Assembly (NCBI GenBank): GCA_914767715.1
Contig: OU612067.1
Span: forward strand, 28,742,162-28,806,161
Direction of reading: 5' to 3'
Source: Membranipora membranacea
Taxonomy: Eukaryota > Bryozoa > Gymnolaemata > Cheilostomatida > Membraniporidae
DNA length: 64,000 bases
Shown here: one piece after another, positions 61,830 to 64,000 of the stretch
Position numbering within the stretch: the stretch's first letter is position 1
How the letters are laid out: each line of letters starts with the position of its first letter
The notes under the pieces: generated by a model
Database searches by the model: none
Told to the model about the DNA's origin: nothing
What the model saw: the letters and a program-made list of their open reading frames with translations, nothing else
Translations under genes and position numbers: made by a program

Positions 61830-62897
61830 TTAAAGCCTGGTATCCACTTTGCCAGAGTCAACACTCCACTGAGACGCAGCAATATTTGGCTGATAGCACC
61901 AGCCTGTAGAGGGAAGGTCTGGGAAGGAGGCTTTAGATGAGGACTGAGAACTGAACAGATGATCAGGAGGGTGAGGCAGGTCGTCTGTGTCTAGTATAAG
62001 CTGATCTATGTCAGTCACTGGTAAATCATCTATGTATGTCACCGGTGGGGGATCTTCTTCCTCTTCCAATACTTGTTCTTCTGGAAGGTAATGTGACGGT
62101 ATTTCCGAAGGGTCAGGGTCAAACTTGACGATAATTTCAGAGCTTGCCCTATTGCTGATTGGGTTACCGCCTATTAATGTCAAATTAGTCGACCCACAAT
62201 GCACTTCTGGTGTCACAGTCCGGACAGAACTGGTATCAGTCAGCTCAGAGTCACTGTCAGTGGAAATGTCGTCAATCTCTGCAGCTTCGTAGTCGCTATT
62301 ATCGGCATGGTTGTGATTTTCTACACCTACTGTCTCTACTTCTAATAAGCCCTCTATGTCAAACTCTCTCAGTTCTTCTTCTTCATCTGTTCCACTTTGA
62401 CTACCCTCCTCCTCATCGCTGGAGGTACTTGTTTTTTCTTCTGTCTGATCTGGTGTCAGCAGTTCTGTGGAGAGTTCCGGTTTTGAGGAGGCAGTGGTGC
62501 CTGTCTGACCACTACTCACACCACTGCTAGTCTGACTTGTATCAGCAGACGGGTTCTCAAAATGCTCGTAATCAATACTTAGTCTTGACCCAGTTACATC
62601 TTCAGTCTTCTTCCTCTTGGATCTAATGCGAGACGTGTGTTTCTTGGCCTTCTTGCTCTCTGGTGACTCAGGACCATTCATCGCTTGTAGAGCTTGTAGA
62701 TTTGATAAGCGTTGATATTTCTCATTAAACAGCACTAAGCCGTTCTGATGTTGCAGTTCTTTAGTTACTCTGACCCCTTCAAACTCTGTCAGAGCGATCT
62801 TAGCTGCATCGAGAGCTTTTTTCTCGTCTTCTTTGCGCATGAAATGATAGGATCCCCTCAGTGTCGGTGAGGTGTCAGTAAGCGATCGGTTCCTCAT
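61830..62897 (-). CDS. Last coding exon of an unrecognised gene with acidic disordered C-terminus
   Basis: One exon of 356 codons including the stop, after TGATCTATTTTCAG. It opens at ATG, but the acceptor just before it and the in-frame context show that it is an internal junction, so the protein continues upstream. The first ~60 residues look helical and conserved (FMRKEDEKKALDAAKIALTE, VRVTKELQHQNGLVLFNEKY, LSNLQALQAM). Then come a basic stretch (KKAKKHTSRIRSKRKK), possibly a nuclear signal, and about 230 residues rich in D, E, S and T (TSSDEEEGSQSGTDEEEE, IDDISTDSDSELTDTSS, VLEEEEDPPPV). It ends SVDSGKVDTRL. I recognise no family. The acidic blocks have CK2-like sites (SDEEE, TDEEE). The gene is convergent with the zinc-finger gene. 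Confidence 0.75.
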   Translation of the reverse strand: MRNRSLTDTSPTLRGSYHFMRKEDEKKALDAAKIALTEFEGVRVTKELQHQNGLVLFNEKYQRLSNLQALQAMNGPESPESKKAKKHTSRIRSKRKKTEDVTGSRLSIDYEHFENPSADTSQTSSGVSSGQTGTTASSKPELSTELLTPDQTEEKTSTSSDEEEGSQSGTDEEEELREFDIEGLLEVETVGVENHNHADNSDYEAAEIDDISTDSDSELTDTSSVRTVTPEVHCGSTNLTLIGGNPISNRASSEIIVKFDPDPSEIPSHYLPEEQVLEEEEDPPPVTYIDDLPVTDIDQLILDTDDLPHPPDHLFSSQSSSKASFPDLPSTGWCYQPNIAASQWSVDSGKVDTRL

Positions 62898-63815
62898 CTG
62901 AAAATAGATCAAATCATAATTTAATGCTTCCTGCACTTTAAAGAATAACAAAACAATACCTGCTGTATACTTCTAGCAAAAATAAGTTATTTTAGTTATA
63001 ACTTTGTGTCTCAGTCTAGTAATGTGAAAGTTATCAGCTAGATGAACATAACATCAGGGTGTAAAAAATATGTGGTGAGATAACTTAGAAGATATGTTTG
63101 ATAGCAGTGATTATAAGAATAAGGCATGGTGTGTGGGTTGGTGAGTACTAAATCATATCATTTGAGGATGAGCGGAGGAGTCGCTGACTAAACCTTGTGA
63201 GCATGTACAGTCAATCTTTGCTAACTGAGTAGACAGCACAGGACAAATGGTAAATTCACATTTTTAGTGGATATGGGGACAGCTACAAATTCGCTCCATG
63301 CACAAACTATATTATGCTTATTCTCAGTAGGAACTAGACAAGTTCACAATTTTTTGAGACCCTGATTTGGTTGTCATACTGTGTTACCTGCGGGTACCAA
63401 CTGAGGTTAGGTATGACACAATTTATATTCTAATAATGTTTAAACTATTGATTTAGTGCTTTTATCAGTGCAATGAATGCAACTACCTCTGGTTTAGAAC
63501 TACCTTGATTTAGAATGCCTTAAAAGTTTCAGTTAACTCGTCTTATCAATAAAAGTTAACTAATGGTTCCTTTGGATGCTTTCTAAGGAGCCAAAGTAAA
63601 AGCTTCTGACAGAAAAACATAATTTGCAATATAATTGAAGGATGGTAATGCTGGTTGCCCAACTTCAATGGCAGAGTTTTACTTCTTATCGTCGATGGAA
63701 TCGGACGATTGTTGCAGATTGGAGTCAGTGACACAACGCCTGAATCAGCAATAAATCATAATACTCTTGCAGTGAGTGAGGAGTAAAATAACTTAATGGT
63801 AAGCATCAATCATAC

Positions 63816-63873
63816 CCAGAGAAGAAGCATTAGAAGTAGCCAAAGTGTTAGCTGAAAAGTCATGTTCATCTGG
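63816..63873 (-). CDS. Candidate upstream exon of the 61.8-kb minus-strand gene
   Basis: A 58-nt stretch between ATTGCAG and G|GTATGA reads PDEHDFSANTLATSNASSL. It ends in phase 1 whereas the last exon starts in phase 0, so at least one more exon is needed between 62.9 and 63.8 kb; I could not find it. Nothing else convincing is seen at 62898-64000. Confidence 0.3.
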
Positions 63874-64000
63874 CTGCAATAATTATCACATTAAAACGAT
63901 GAGCTAAAAAAGTTTTTTTTTCTGATTAAGCAGCCAGGGATTGGCTGTTATGATATGCACAATGACTGCAACATCGTGAGGTTGATTATTAGCGCTTTGG

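Overview
This is a window of animal nuclear DNA. Short coding exons have GT/AG borders and are separated by AT-rich introns of about 60 bases to 2.5 kb. There are tRNA-derived SINEs, a hAT-type MITE and microsatellites. The protein modules (sushi, C-type lectin, TSP1, PTPR-like juxtamembrane domain, F-type lectin fold, C2H2 fingers) point to a metazoan. I cannot fix the phylum from sequence alone; a marine invertebrate is a guess. There are no bacterial features, CRISPR arrays or bona fide tRNA/rRNA genes. All multi-exon models were built by hand by matching reading frame across splice junctions.

Layout. (1) 1-4608, +: the 3' part of a DDX43-like DEAD-box RNA helicase with an RGG/glycine-rich tail. 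(2) 4609-15856: about 11 kb with no confident gene. It holds a SINE, an intact hAT-type MITE (15065-15590) and one candidate exon near 9.2 kb. (3) 15856-20039, -: a complete 5-exon gene for a secreted protein of about 266 residues with a signal peptide, a PAN/apple-like domain, a poly-Thr linker and an F-type lectin/discoidin-like domain. (4) 21670-44032, -: one 35-exon model of 2197 codons in which every splice phase closes. It encodes a large single-pass receptor: signal peptide, beta-rich N-terminus, NHL-like propeller, Cys-rich segment, C-type lectin, sushi repeats, second C-type lectin, TSP1, six more sushi repeats, FN3-like region, PTPR-like juxtamembrane domain, one membrane span, and a basic Ser/Thr/Lys-rich tail with no kinase or phosphatase domain. 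(5) 44033-47890: an intergenic region between divergent genes, with a decayed copy of the receptor's first exon. (6) 47891-61182, +: a 21-exon, 1167-codon C2H2 zinc-finger protein whose acidic/Gln/Thr-rich ends share a motif. (7) 61830-62897, -: the last exon of an unrecognised gene with an acidic disordered C-terminus, convergent with the zinc-finger gene; its 5' part lies beyond the window.

The genes do not form a pathway that I can see. The two minus-strand secreted/receptor genes lie next to each other and are both built of extracellular carbohydrate- or protein-binding modules, which would fit cell-surface recognition or innate immunity. The most interesting object is the receptor, because its ectodomain ends like a receptor tyrosine phosphatase while its tail is non-catalytic. 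The same locus carries an inverted duplicate of a sushi exon and a relic of its signal-peptide exon, which suggests a locus that keeps being rearranged.
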